A stretch of 64,000 nt of DNA from Amycolatopsis sp. A133 (GCF_031082405.1 NZ_JAVHJU010000001.1:124001-188000); one strand, 5' to 3'. Positions 1 through 8,485 are shown, numbered from the stretch's first letter. Numbers and translations are program-made. Notes: generated by a model not told the origin, from the letters alone.

Positions 1-347
1 TCGTCGGCGGCGTCCAGCGGGCCGATCCGCCAGGCCGCCGCCCCGGCCGGCGAGACGGCGGGCCGCAGCCGCCCCCGCGCGACGAGGTTCACCCCCGCGT
101 TGACGGCCGCCGACCACGCCGCGACGGCCGGGCTGGCCTCCTCCCCCACGGACAGGAGCCGGGGCAGCGCCCGCTCCAGGGGAACCAGCTCCGCGTCGAC
201 CTTCGTCCGCGCGAACTTGGCTCCCCGGGGCAGCACGAGCTCGATCGTGGTCCCGCCGGCCACGTCGTCGCCCCACAGGGCCAGCACCCCGTCCCGCGGG
301 GGATCCGCGGGGAGGTAGGTGGCCTGGGTGTCTGCGCTGAACTCCAC
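1..347 (-). CDS. SNF2-family DEAD/DEAH helicase, N-terminal part
   Basis: This is the first 115 codons of a gene that runs off the left edge. The frame, read from a GTG at 347, gives a protein starting MEFSADTQ and containing LERALPRLL, VAAWSAAVNAGVNLVARGRL and WRIGPLD. From family knowledge, these resemble the N-terminal accessory region of actinobacterial SNF2-type helicases, which precedes the ATPase core. The helicase motifs themselves lie outside the window, so activity cannot be confirmed. The ribosome binding site is weak. The codon choice is typical of real genes here. The upstream gap holds tandem repeats rather than an obvious promoter. Confidence 0.6.
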   Translation of the reverse strand, partial: MEFSADTQATYLPADPPRDGVLALWGDDVAGGTTIELVLPRGAKFARTKVDAELVPLERALPRLLSVGEEASPAVAAWSAAVNAGVNLVARGRLRPAVSPAGAAAWRIGPLDAAD

Positions 348-440
348 GACCGCAACGCTAGAACACGACACCGACAGTTTTGCCCTCGGCGGCGCGAACG
401 GTCCTTTCGCACCGTTGCCCAACGCAACCCACCCGGGCGC

Positions 441-515
441 CGAGAGGCATCACGCGTGACCCGAGGGGCATCACGCGTGATTGGCGGGGCATCACGCGTG
501 ATTGGCGGGGCATCA
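441..515. repeat. Tandem 21-bp repeat with ATCACGCGTGAT palindrome
   Basis: Three full units and one partial unit follow each other at a 21-bp period. Each has GRGGCATCACGCGTGAYYSG, whose core ATCACGCGTGAT is a perfect palindrome. The array sits at the 3' end of the acyl-CoA dehydrogenase gene, and its last unit overlaps the stop region. The same unit family recurs at 24807-24945 and, with a diverged flank, at 31276-31396. It is too regular for chance and has no spacers, so it is not a CRISPR array. Function unknown. Confidence 0.8.
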
Positions 516-2567
516 GCCGCGGGGCAGGCCCAGCAGGCGTTCGGCGGTGAGGGAACGCAGGACCTGCGTCGTGCCGCCGGCGATGGAAAGGCAGCGGGTC
601 AGGAGGAATTCGTGCTGGGCCGGGCCGCCGGCGAGCAGTGCGGCCGAGCCGGCCAGCTCCAGCGCGAACTCCGCCACGTCCTGCCGGTGCTGCACGCCGA
701 GCAGCTTGCGGACGCTCGACTCCGCACCGGGGTCCTGCCCCTCCAGCCGGCGAAGGGCCGCCCGCAGGTCCAGCACGGAGCCCGCCACCCCGTCGGCCAC
801 CAGCGCGCCGAGCCGGTCCAAAGCCACGTCGTCCAGTGCCGATGCGTCCACTGTGGACATCAACGTCTGCACGCTCTCGCCGACCGCCGAACCGCTGCCG
901 ATGGCCACCCGCTCGTTGGCCAGGGTCGTCCGCGCCAGCCGCCAGCCGCCTCCCGGCGGGCCGACGACGTCGGCGTCGGGCACGAACACGTCGTCAAGGA
1001 ACACCTCGTTGAACACCGCTTCCCCGGTGATCTCCCGCAACGGCCGTGTGGTGATGCCCGGAGCGCGCATGTCGACCAGGAAGTACGTGATGCCCTGGTG
1101 CTTGGGCACGGCCGGGTCGGTGCGGGCGAGGCAGATGCCCCAGTCCGCTTCGCGGGCCAGCGACGTCCACACCTTCTGCCCGGTCAGCCGCCAGCCGCCG
1201 TCGACGCGCCGGGCCGCCGTCCGCAACGCCGCCAGGTCGGAGCCGGCGCCGGGCTCGCTGAACAGCTGGCACCACGTGATCTCGCCGCGCAGGGTCGGCC
1301 GGGCGAACCGGGCGCGCTGCTCGTCGTTGCCGTGCTCGAGGATGGTCGGGACGGCCCAGGCGCCGATCACCAGGTCGGGACGACGGACACCGGCAGCCCC
1401 CAGGACGGAGTCGATCCGCAGCTGCTCCGCGGCGTCGGCGCCCCGGCCGTGGGGCTCGGGCCAGTGCGGGGTCAGCAGCCCGGCGTCGGCCAGGACGACC
1501 CGCTGGTCGCCGGGGGGCAGTGCGGCGATCCGCGCGACCTCGTCCCGCAGCGTCGGATCGTCCCCGACGTCGACGGCGAGGGTGCGCTCGGTTCCGGAGA
1601 GCGCCAGCGAAGCCGCCCGCCGCCGCCACGACCCGCCGAGCCACTGCCGCAGGGCCACGGCCCGGCGCAGGTACAGGTGCGCGTCGTGCTCCCAGGTGAA
1701 CCCGATCCCGCCGAGGACCTGGATGCAGTCCTTGGCGTTGGCGACGGCCGCGTCGAGGGCGACGACGGCCGCGCTCGCCACCGAGAGCGGGTGCTGCCCG
1801 GAGGCCGCGTCCCAGGCCAGTGCCTCGGCGGCTTCCGCGCGGCACAGCATTTCGGCGCACAGGTGCTTGATCGCCTGGAACGCCCCGATGGGCTTGCCGA
1901 ACTGCTCGCGGACCTGGGCGTACTCGACGGCGATCGTCAGGCACCGCCGCGCCACGCCCGCCGCTTCGGCCGCCGTCAGGGTCGCGGCCGGCGGCGCGAC
2001 CGGCGGCAGGGTGAGCGGATCGGCGCGGACGCCGGCGAAGCGGATGCGCGCCAGCGGGCGCGAGAAGTCGAACGCTTCCAGTGGCTCGACGCTCACCCCG
2101 GGCGTGCCGGGCGCGAGCAGGACGTGGCCGCCCTCGGCCGGCACCAGCAGCCAGGTCCCGGCATCCGCGCCGGGCACCGGTCCGGTGACGCCGCCGTCGA
2201 GCGACGGCGCGTCCAGCAGCACGGCGACCGTGGCTTCCCCCTCGGCCAGGGCCGGGAGCAGCTCCTTCGCTTCGGGGACCTCGGCGAGCAGGAGCCCGGC
2301 GAGCGCGGTGCCGAGCACCGGCCCGGGCACGAGGTCTTCCGCCGCCGCGGCGAGCCCGGCGGCGAGGTCGGCGACACTGCCGCCGGCACCGCCGGCCGCC
2401 GCGGGCAGCGCGACGCCGAACAGGCCGAGCCCGGCGAACCCGGCGGGGATGGCCGCGGCGGCGCCGGTTTCCGCCGCGCGCACCGCCTCTCGCGGGTGGT
2501 GCGCCGCGGACCAGGCGTGGATCGCCTCGGCCAGCGCGGCCTGTTCCTCGGTGAGCGCGACCGGCAT
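513..2567 (-). CDS. fadE34: Two-domain acyl-CoA dehydrogenase, FadE34-like
   Basis: The 684-residue protein is about twice the usual acyl-CoA dehydrogenase length. Residues 1 to about 320 form one dehydrogenase half ending in QVLGGIGFTWEHDAHLYLRR, which carries the usual glutamate. Residues about 330-684 form a second half with CQLFSEPGAGSDLA, WRLTGQKVWTS and a C-terminal IAGGTTQVLRS, where the glutamate is absent. M. tuberculosis FadE34 (Rv3573c, 711 aa) has this layout and acts on the cholesterol side chain. The divergent neighbour is a clear KstR homologue and the shared spacer holds KstR boxes, as in Rv3573c-Rv3574. Start ATG at 2567 follows GCAAGGAGGCTCG. I infer steroid side-chain beta-oxidation; the exact substrate is not visible. 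Confidence 0.85.
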   Translation of the reverse strand: MPVALTEEQAALAEAIHAWSAAHHPREAVRAAETGAAAAIPAGFAGLGLFGVALPAAAGGAGGSVADLAAGLAAAAEDLVPGPVLGTALAGLLLAEVPEAKELLPALAEGEATVAVLLDAPSLDGGVTGPVPGADAGTWLLVPAEGGHVLLAPGTPGVSVEPLEAFDFSRPLARIRFAGVRADPLTLPPVAPPAATLTAAEAAGVARRCLTIAVEYAQVREQFGKPIGAFQAIKHLCAEMLCRAEAAEALAWDAASGQHPLSVASAAVVALDAAVANAKDCIQVLGGIGFTWEHDAHLYLRRAVALRQWLGGSWRRRAASLALSGTERTLAVDVGDDPTLRDEVARIAALPPGDQRVVLADAGLLTPHWPEPHGRGADAAEQLRIDSVLGAAGVRRPDLVIGAWAVPTILEHGNDEQRARFARPTLRGEITWCQLFSEPGAGSDLAALRTAARRVDGGWRLTGQKVWTSLAREADWGICLARTDPAVPKHQGITYFLVDMRAPGITTRPLREITGEAVFNEVFLDDVFVPDADVVGPPGGGWRLARTTLANERVAIGSGSAVGESVQTLMSTVDASALDDVALDRLGALVADGVAGSVLDLRAALRRLEGQDPGAESSVRKLLGVQHRQDVAEFALELAGSAALLAGGPAQHEFLLTRCLSIAGGTTQVLRSLTAERLLGLPRG

Positions 2568-2604
2568 CGAGCCTCCTTGCGGGACGAGACACTACTCGCG
2601 AGTG

Positions 2605-2618
2605 TAGAACGTGTTATA
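2605..2618. promoter_or_regulatory. KstR operator 1
   Basis: TAGAACGTGTTATA matches the known KstR consensus TNNAACNNGTTNNA at every defined position. It lies 38 bp upstream of fadE34 and about 90 bp upstream of kstR, inside their divergent promoter region, which fits repression of fadE34 and autoregulation. Confidence 0.85.
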
Positions 2619-2682
2619 GTTTTTCGGCCAGCGGGTCGGTTGTTGAACGTTTCGCCAGGACCGGTAATCTACGTCGTGAACT

Positions 2683-2696
2683 GGAACAAGTTCCGA
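2683..2696. promoter_or_regulatory. KstR operator 2
   Basis: TGGAACAAGTTCCG matches TNNAACNNGTTNNA except for the last base, and its arms GGAAC/GTTCC are perfectly symmetric. It lies just upstream of the kstR start at 2708, so it probably serves kstR autorepression. Two boxes 78 bp apart suggest separate control of the two divergent promoters. Confidence 0.75.
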
Positions 2697-2707
2697 AGGA
2701 CGGGGGA

Positions 2708-3334
2708 ATGCCGATGCCCGGCAAGACCAAGGCCCGCGGCAACGGCCTGAGCGCGATCGGCGCGGACGAGCTCGGCTCGGCCGCCCAGCGCGACCGCCGC
2801 CGCCGGATCATCGACGCCACCCTCGCGCTCGCCTCGAAGGGCGGTTACGACGCCGTCCAGATGCGCGCCGTCGCCGAGAAGGCCGACGTCGCCCTCGGCA
2901 CGCTGTACCGCTACTTCCCCTCGAAGATCCACCTGCTCGTCTCCGGGCTGGCCCGCGAGTTCGAGCGCGCGCAGGAGAAGCTGGAGCGCCAGGCCATCCC
3001 GGGCGACACCCCCGCCGAGCGGCTGATGTTCGTGCTCGGCCGCAACACGCGCCTGATGCAGCGCGACCCGCACCTGACCGAGGCGATGGTGCGCGCGTTC
3101 ATGTTCGCCGACACCTCCGCCGCCGCCGAGGTCGAGCAGGTCGGACGGCTGATGGAGAACATGTTCGCCAAGGCGATGGGCATCGCCGAGCCGGCCGAGG
3201 CCGACCGCGACATCTTCCACGTGGTCGCCGACGTCTGGATGGCGAACCTGGTGGCCTGGGTGACCCGCCGAGCCTCGGCCGCCGACGTCGCGAACCGCCT
3301 CGAACTGTCGGTGCACCTGCTGCTGGACAAATGA
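2708..3334 (+). CDS. kstR: TetR-family steroid catabolism repressor KstR
   Basis: The 208-residue protein has a TetR helix-turn-helix at about residues 30-75 (LASKGGYDAVQMRAVAEKAD then LGTLYRYFPSKIHLLVSGL), followed by the ligand-binding region with MVRAFMFADTSAAAEVEQV and LVAWVTRRASA. These stretches are close to M. tuberculosis KstR (Rv3574), which represses cholesterol genes until 3-oxo-cholestenoyl-CoA-type ligands bind. Divergent fadE34 and two operators in the spacer support the name. GAAGGACGGGGGA precedes the start; a second ATG two codons later is possible. Its stop overlaps the next start as ATGA, so the next gene is probably co-transcribed. Confidence 0.92.
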   Translation: MPMPGKTKARGNGLSAIGADELGSAAQRDRRRRIIDATLALASKGGYDAVQMRAVAEKADVALGTLYRYFPSKIHLLVSGLAREFERAQEKLERQAIPGDTPAERLMFVLGRNTRLMQRDPHLTEAMVRAFMFADTSAAAEVEQVGRLMENMFAKAMGIAEPAEADRDIFHVVADVWMANLVAWVTRRASAADVANRLELSVHLLLDK

Positions 3335-4026
3335 TCCCGGTCGCGGCGGTCGCCGAAGCGCACCGCCGACTGCACCGCGCACTGGACGGCCTGACCGACC
3401 AGCAGGTCCGCGAGCCCTCTCCCCTGCCCGGCTGGACGCGCGGTCACGTGCTGGCCCACGTCACCGACGCCGGCCGCGCACTGGCCGACCTGGTCGAGCA
3501 CGCCCTGCTCGGCGTGCTCGTCCCGCTCTACGACCCGGCGACGCACGACCGGGACGGCATCATCGAAGCGACCGCCGGCCGGACCGCGGAGGAGCACCGG
3601 CGGGCCCTGCTCCAGCAGTCCGTCCGCCTGGAAGACGCCTGGGCCCGCGTGCGCGACTGGGACCAGCACGTCGACTACCGCGACGGCAAGCTGTCCAGCA
3701 CGGTCTTCGCGCGCTGGCGCGAGGTGTGGATCCACGCCGTCGACCTCGACGTCGGCATCGGGGTGATCGACTGGCCCGAAGACTTCGCCGTCCACGCGGT
3801 GGACTTCCTCGCCGCCCGCCTGCCCTCCGGTGTCACGGCCCGCGCCGGCGACCGTCGCTGGGGCTCCGGCGGCGCCGAGGTCACCGGGTCCGCGCGGGAC
3901 CTGGCCGCCTGGCTGTCCGGGCGGGCGGCCGGCGACGGCCTCACCGGCAACCTCCCCGAACTGGGTCCCTGGCCGGGCGTCAGCGGTGCGCGGCGGCCAC
4001 CTCGGCCAGTTCGTCGAGCGCCTTGA
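3331..4026 (+). CDS. Maleylpyruvate isomerase family (DinB-fold) protein
   Basis: The 231-residue protein begins with a DinB-like helix bundle: HRRLHRALDGLTDQQVREPS, then LPGWTRGHVLAHV, whose histidines normally bind metal, and a third candidate at EVWIHAVDLDVG. This is the mycothiol-dependent maleylpyruvate isomerase family, in which many members have no known substrate. The ATGA overlap with kstR suggests translational coupling and a possible role linked to ring-cleavage products, but that is inference. The last 47 bp overlap the 3' end of the convergent F420 oxidoreductase, and the Arg/Pro-rich C-terminus (RRPPRPVRRAP) lies in that overlap. Confidence 0.75.
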   Translation: MIPVAAVAEAHRRLHRALDGLTDQQVREPSPLPGWTRGHVLAHVTDAGRALADLVEHALLGVLVPLYDPATHDRDGIIEATAGRTAEEHRRALLQQSVRLEDAWARVRDWDQHVDYRDGKLSSTVFARWREVWIHAVDLDVGIGVIDWPEDFAVHAVDFLAARLPSGVTARAGDRRWGSGGAEVTGSARDLAAWLSGRAAGDGLTGNLPELGPWPGVSGARRPPRPVRRAP

Positions 4027-4816
4027 GCGTCTCCGCTTCCGGCAGCGTGTCCAGCAGGAACGTGTACCGCTCGACACCGGCCTCGCGGAACCCGTCGATC
4101 ACCTTCGGCGTCGTCGGGCCGCCGAAGACCGCGAACTGGACGTCTTCGCGGCCCTGCTCGGCCAGCCAGCGGCGGACGCGCTGTGCCTCCTGGTACTTCG
4201 TGTAGCCCCGGAGCAGCCAGCCGTCGCCGTACTTGGCCAGGCGGTTCAGGGCGGCCTCGCTCTCGCCGCCGATGTAGATCGGGACGTGCGGCTTCTGCAC
4301 CGGCTTCGGCCAGCTGAAGATCGGGTCGAGGTCGATGTGCTCGCCGTGGAACTCGGCCTCGTCCTTCGTCCAGATCTCCTTCAGCGCGGCCAGCTGCTCG
4401 TCCATCAGCGCGCCGCGCGTCTTCGGGTCGGTGCCGTGGTTGCGCATTTCCTCCCGGTTCCAGCCGACACCGACGCCGAACAGGGCGCGCCCGTCGGAGA
4501 TCAGGTCGAGGGACGCGACCTCCTTGGCGGTGTGGATCAGATCGCGCTGGATCAGCAGCGCGATCCCGGTGCCGAGCAGCAGCTCCGACGTCGCGGTGGC
4601 CGCGGCGGTGAGCGCCACGAACGGGTCGAGCGTGCGGTAGTACACGCGGGGCAGGTCGCCGCCGCCCGGGTACGGGGTTTCCCGGCTCACCGGGATGTGC
4701 GAGTGCTCGGCGAGGAACAGCGAGTCGAAGCCGCGTTCCTCCAGGGCCGCACCCAGCACGTCCGGGCGGATGCCCTCGTCGGTCACGAACGTCGAAATGC
4801 CGAATTTCATGGTCAA
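3980..4816 (-). CDS. F420-dependent LLM-class oxidoreductase
   Basis: The 278-residue protein reads as a TIM-barrel luciferase-like monooxygenase family member: MKFGISTF at the first strand, LGTGIALLIQRDLIHTAKEVASLD, GRALFGVGVGWNREEMRNHG and VPIYIGGESEAALNRLAKYGDGWL. This set is typical of the F420-dependent subgroup that uses reduced deazaflavin F420 as hydride donor. The substrate is unknown. The start is ATG 4816, or a second ATG two codons later that gives the usual MKFGI N-terminus. It is convergent with the DinB-fold gene and overlaps it by 47 bp. Confidence 0.8.
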   Translation of the reverse strand: MTMKFGISTFVTDEGIRPDVLGAALEERGFDSLFLAEHSHIPVSRETPYPGGGDLPRVYYRTLDPFVALTAAATATSELLLGTGIALLIQRDLIHTAKEVASLDLISDGRALFGVGVGWNREEMRNHGTDPKTRGALMDEQLAALKEIWTKDEAEFHGEHIDLDPIFSWPKPVQKPHVPIYIGGESEAALNRLAKYGDGWLLRGYTKYQEAQRVRRWLAEQGREDVQFAVFGGPTTPKVIDGFREAGVERYTFLLDTLPEAETLKALDELAEVAAAHR

Positions 4817-4887
4817 GGAGTACCACCGGGTTGACAGGGCGTGCAGGATGGAGCCATCTCATCATACGTTGAATAAGGGGACCTCGG

Positions 4888-5118
4888 CGCGCCGCAGCCT
4901 CGCGCGGCCTGCGGGTCACCGGCCTGGACGGTGCCCCGTCGGCGGTTGAGCAGGCCCGGACGCGCGCGCCGGGCGTCACCTTCGCGGTGGCCGACGCGAC
5001 CGAGCTCGAAGGCTACGAAGGGCGTTTCGACACGGTCGCCGCCATGACCGGACTGGACACCGACGCGGACGGCCGGGTCCTGGTCCCGGTCTGGCAGCTG
5101 AAGGCCGTGCGCTCCTAG
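4888..5118 (+). pseudogene. Remnant of a SAM-dependent methyltransferase
   Basis: The frame ending at the TAG 5116-5118 reads LRVTGLDGAPSAVEQA, then VTFAVADATELEGYEGRFDTV, which are the acidic-loop and post-II motifs of a class I methyltransferase. It then jumps to AMTGLDTDADGRVLVPVWQLKAVRS, which looks like the extreme C-terminus of such an enzyme. The glycine-rich motif I and most of the C-terminal half are missing and no start codon is present, so both a 5' loss and an internal deletion are visible. The stop overlaps the icmF stop as CTAG. It is best read as a gene fossil. Confidence 0.7.
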
Positions 5119-8100
5119 ACGTTGCGGCGGTACTGCCCGCCGACCTCGAAGAAGGCCTCCGTGATCTGGCCCAGCGAGCACACCCGGGCGGCATCCATCA
5201 GCACCCCGAACAGGTTGCCGCCGCGGGTGGCCGCTTCGCGCAGGGCCTTCAGGGCCTGCTGGGACTCCTCGTGGTGGCGGTGCTGGAAGTCCGCGAGCCG
5301 GTCCAGCTGCGACTTCTTCTCGTCCTCCGTGGCCCGCGCCAGCTCGACCTCGGCGTCCTCTTCACCGGCATGCGGGTTGCGGAACGTGTTGACGCCGATG
5401 ATCGGCAGCGAGCCGTCGTGCTTCTTGCGCTCGTACAGGATCGATTCGTCCTGGATCTTGCCGCGCTGGTAGCCCGTCTCCATCGCGCCGAGCACGCCGC
5501 CGCGCTCGGAGATGCGGTCGAACTCGGTCAGCACGGCCTCCTCGACCAGGTCGGTCAGCTCGTCGATGACGAACGAACCCTGCAGCGGGTTCTCGTTCTT
5601 CGACAGGCCCCACTCCTTGTTGATGATCATCTGGATGGCCATCGCGCGGCGCACCGACGACTCCGACGGCGTGGTGATCGCCTCGTCGAACGCGTTGGTG
5701 TGCAACGAGTTTGCGTTGTCGTACAGCGCGCAGAGCGCCTGCAGCGTGGTGCGGATGTCGTTGAAGCTCATCTCCTGCGCGTGCAGCGACCGGCCGGACG
5801 TCTGCACGTGGTACTTCAGCTTCTGCGACCGCTCGTTGGCGCCGTAGCGCTCGCGCATCGCCACCGCCCAGATCCGCCGCGCCACCCGGCCGAGCACCGA
5901 GTACTCCGCGTCCATGCCGTTGGAGAAGAAGAACGACAGGTTCGGCGCGAAGTCGTTGATGTCCATGCCGCGGGCCAGGTACGACTCGACGTAGGTGAAG
6001 CCGTTGGACAGCGTGAACGCCAGCTGCGAGATCGGGTTCGCCCCGGCCTCGGCGATGTGGTAGCCCGAAATGGACACCGAGTAGAAGTTCCGCACGCCGT
6101 GCTCGATGAACCACTCCTGGATGTCGGCCATCATCCGGAGGCTGAACTCGGTGGAGAAGATGCAGGTGTTCTGGCCCTGGTCCTCCTTGAGGATGTCGGC
6201 CTGCACCGTGCCGCGGACGGTGCGGAGCACCCACTCGCGCAGCTCGGCGGCTTCGGCGTCCGACGGCTCGCGGCCGTGTTCGGCCCGGAACGCCTCGACC
6301 TTCTGGTCGATCGCCGTGTTGAGGAAGAACGCGAGGATCGTCGGCGCCGGGCCGTTGATGGTCATCGACACCGACGTGTTCGGCGCGGTCAGGTCGAAGC
6401 CGTCGTAGAGGGCCTTCATGTCGTCGAGCGTCGCGATGGACACGCCCGACGTGCCGACCTTGCCGTAGATGTCGGGGCGCGTGTCGGGGTCGTGACCGTA
6501 GAGCGTCACCGAGTCGAACGCCGTCGAGAGCCGCTTGGCCTCCGAGTCGGCCGAGAGCAGCTTGAAGCGCCGGTTGGTGCGGAACGCGTCGCCCTCGCCG
6601 GCGAACATCCGCGCCGGGTCCTCCCCGTCGCGCTTGAACGGGAAAACACCCGCGGTGTACGGGAAGTAGCCCGGCAGGTTCTCACGGCGCAGGAACGACA
6701 GCAGCTCACCGGATTCGGCGTACCGCGGCAGGGCGACGCGCGGGATCCGGTTGCCGGACAGCGTGTCGCGCCACAGCTGCGTGCGCAGTTCCTTGTCGCG
6801 GATCTTCACGACCAGCTCGTCCTGGCGGTATTCCTCGGCGAGCGAACGGAACCGCTCGAGAAGCTGCGTCGACTCGCCGTCCACATCGGACTCGGCCGCC
6901 GCGAGGAGACCGTCGAGCGCGTCGGTCGAGGCGTCCACCTCGGCCAGTTCCGCGCGCGCAACAGCCAGCGCCTCGTGCTTGCGGATCGCGGCGACCTGCT
7001 GCTCGGTCTTCGCGTGGTAGCCGCGCACGGTCTCGGAGATCTCGGCCAGGTACCGCGACCGGTTGCCCGGGATGATCGTCGAGGCGTCGGTCGAAACCTT
7101 GCCCTCGACCTGCGGCAGCGTTCCCGTGGACACGCCGAGGCCCCGCTCGGCGAGCAGGCCGCGCAGGTGCTGGTACAGCGCGGTGACACCGTCGTCGTTG
7201 AACTTCGCCGCGCTCGTGCCGTACACCGGCATGTCGTCCGGGCCTTCCGAGAAGGCCTCGCGGTTGCGCACCAGCTGGCGCGCGACGTCGCGGCGGGCGT
7301 CCTCGGCGCCGCGGCGCTCGAACTTGTTGATCGCGACGACGTCGGCGAAGTCGAGCATGTCGATCTTCTCCAGCTGCGACGCGGCGCCGAACTCCGGCGT
7401 CATCACGTACAGCGACTCGTCCACGAAGTCGACGATCCCGGCGTCGCCCTGGCCGATGCCCGGCGTCTCGACGATCACCAGGTCGTAGCCGGCGGCCTTG
7501 CAGGCCAGGATCGATTCGCTCAGCCCCGCCGGGATCTCGCCGGACGTCGTCCGGGTGGCCAGGGAGCGGAAGTACACCGGCGAGCCGTCGAGGCAGTTCA
7601 TCCGGATGCGGTCGCCGAGCAGCGCGCCGCCGCCCTTGCGCCGCGTCGGGTCGACGGCGAGCACGGCGATCCGCAGCTTGTCCTCCTGGTCGAGGCGGAA
7701 GCGGCGGATCAGCTCGTCGGTGAGCGACGACTTGCCCGAGCCGCCGGTGCCGGTGATGCCGAGCACCGGGACCTCGCGCTTGCCGGCGGCCTCGGTGAGG
7801 CCGCTCAGCAGGTCGTCGGAGAGCCGTTCGGCCTGCAGCTGCGTGATGACCCGCGAGAGCGCGGCAATGTCGCCGGAGAGCACTTTGTCCAGGGCCGGGG
7901 CCTCGGCCGCGAGGTCGACGTCGCAGGCCTTGATCATGAAGTTGATCATGCCCGGCAGGCCCATCTCGTAGCCGTCCTCGGGCGAGAAGATCCGGGTGAC
8001 ACCGCGCGAGTGCAGCAGCTCGATCTCCTCGCGCACGATCACCCCGCCCCCGCCGCCGAAGACCTTGATGTGGTCCGCGCCGCGCTCGCGCAGCAGCTCG

Positions 8101-8348
8101 ACCAGGTAGGAGAAGTACTCGACGTGGCCGCCCTGGTAGGCAGAGATGGCGACACCCTGGACGTCCTCGGCGATGGCCGCGGTGGCGACCTCGTCGACCG
8201 ACCGGTTGTGGCCGAGGTGGACGACCTCCGCGCCCTGCGACTGCAGGATCCGCCGCATGATGTTGATCGATGCGTCGTGGCCGTCGAAGAGGCTCGACGC
8301 GGTGACGAACCGGACGGGGTGCACGGGGCGGTACAGCTCACTGCTCAT
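5115..8348 (-). CDS. icmF: Fused isobutyryl-CoA mutase (B12-dependent)
   Basis: The 1077-residue protein combines three modules. Residues 1-140 are a B12-binding domain (FDGHDASINIMRRIL, then VFGGGGGVI). Residues about 190-410 are a MeaB-like G-protein chaperone with Walker A GTGGSGKSS at 200-208 and the base-recognition motif NKFE. The rest is the acyl-CoA mutase barrel (RPDIYGKVGTSGVS, SVSISGYHIAEAGANP). This order is the hallmark of IcmF, which interconverts isobutyryl-CoA and n-butyryl-CoA and, in some versions, isovaleryl/pivalyl-CoA. The length agrees with the family. GGGAGG sits directly before the ATG with almost no spacer, so the exact start or a leaderless mRNA should be considered. 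Confidence 0.92.
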   Translation of the reverse strand: MSSELYRPVHPVRFVTASSLFDGHDASINIMRRILQSQGAEVVHLGHNRSVDEVATAAIAEDVQGVAISAYQGGHVEYFSYLVELLRERGADHIKVFGGGGGVIVREEIELLHSRGVTRIFSPEDGYEMGLPGMINFMIKACDVDLAAEAPALDKVLSGDIAALSRVITQLQAERLSDDLLSGLTEAAGKREVPVLGITGTGGSGKSSLTDELIRRFRLDQEDKLRIAVLAVDPTRRKGGGALLGDRIRMNCLDGSPVYFRSLATRTTSGEIPAGLSESILACKAAGYDLVIVETPGIGQGDAGIVDFVDESLYVMTPEFGAASQLEKIDMLDFADVVAINKFERRGAEDARRDVARQLVRNREAFSEGPDDMPVYGTSAAKFNDDGVTALYQHLRGLLAERGLGVSTGTLPQVEGKVSTDASTIIPGNRSRYLAEISETVRGYHAKTEQQVAAIRKHEALAVARAELAEVDASTDALDGLLAAAESDVDGESTQLLERFRSLAEEYRQDELVVKIRDKELRTQLWRDTLSGNRIPRVALPRYAESGELLSFLRRENLPGYFPYTAGVFPFKRDGEDPARMFAGEGDAFRTNRRFKLLSADSEAKRLSTAFDSVTLYGHDPDTRPDIYGKVGTSGVSIATLDDMKALYDGFDLTAPNTSVSMTINGPAPTILAFFLNTAIDQKVEAFRAEHGREPSDAEAAELREWVLRTVRGTVQADILKEDQGQNTCIFSTEFSLRMMADIQEWFIEHGVRNFYSVSISGYHIAEAGANPISQLAFTLSNGFTYVESYLARGMDINDFAPNLSFFFSNGMDAEYSVLGRVARRIWAVAMRERYGANERSQKLKYHVQTSGRSLHAQEMSFNDIRTTLQALCALYDNANSLHTNAFDEAITTPSESSVRRAMAIQMIINKEWGLSKNENPLQGSFVIDELTDLVEEAVLTEFDRISERGGVLGAMETGYQRGKIQDESILYERKKHDGSLPIIGVNTFRNPHAGEEDAEVELARATEDEKKSQLDRLADFQHRHHEESQQALKALREAATRGGNLFGVLMDAARVCSLGQITEAFFEVGGQYRRNV

Positions 8349-8426
8349 CCTCCCAAAATACTTTGGCTTCCTACTATTGGAAACCCGAGGACCAGTGACG
8401 CGGCTCTCACGGCAGTCCGGGAGAAC

Positions 8427-8454
8427 TTGACAACCACCAGCTCGGGCCTATATT
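8427..8454 (+). promoter_or_regulatory. Promoter of the ArsR operon
   Basis: TTGACA (8427-8432) and TATATT (8449-8454) are separated by 16 bp, a near-consensus sigma-70-type promoter that is unusual in such G+C-rich DNA. It reads into the ArsR gene at 8486 and its -10 box abuts the palindromic operator. Confidence 0.75.
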
Positions 8455-8469
8455 TAACGAGTACGTTAA
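8454..8469. promoter_or_regulatory. Putative ArsR operator
   Basis: TTAACG and CGTTAA form perfect 6-bp arms around a 4-bp centre, directly over the -10 region and probable start point of the ArsR gene. The position suits autorepression by the downstream ArsR protein, which is inferred rather than shown. Confidence 0.65.
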
Positions 8470-8485
8470 TTAACAGGATGGTGAA

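Noticed and set aside
456-2750. Very long open frames on the opposite strand of fadE34, icmF, cvnA, the LuxR gene and the sugar transporter genes
   Set aside because: They are antisense to genes with clear families, consist of Arg/Ala/Gly/Pro-rich sequence without recognisable domains, and are expected in DNA of this base composition.
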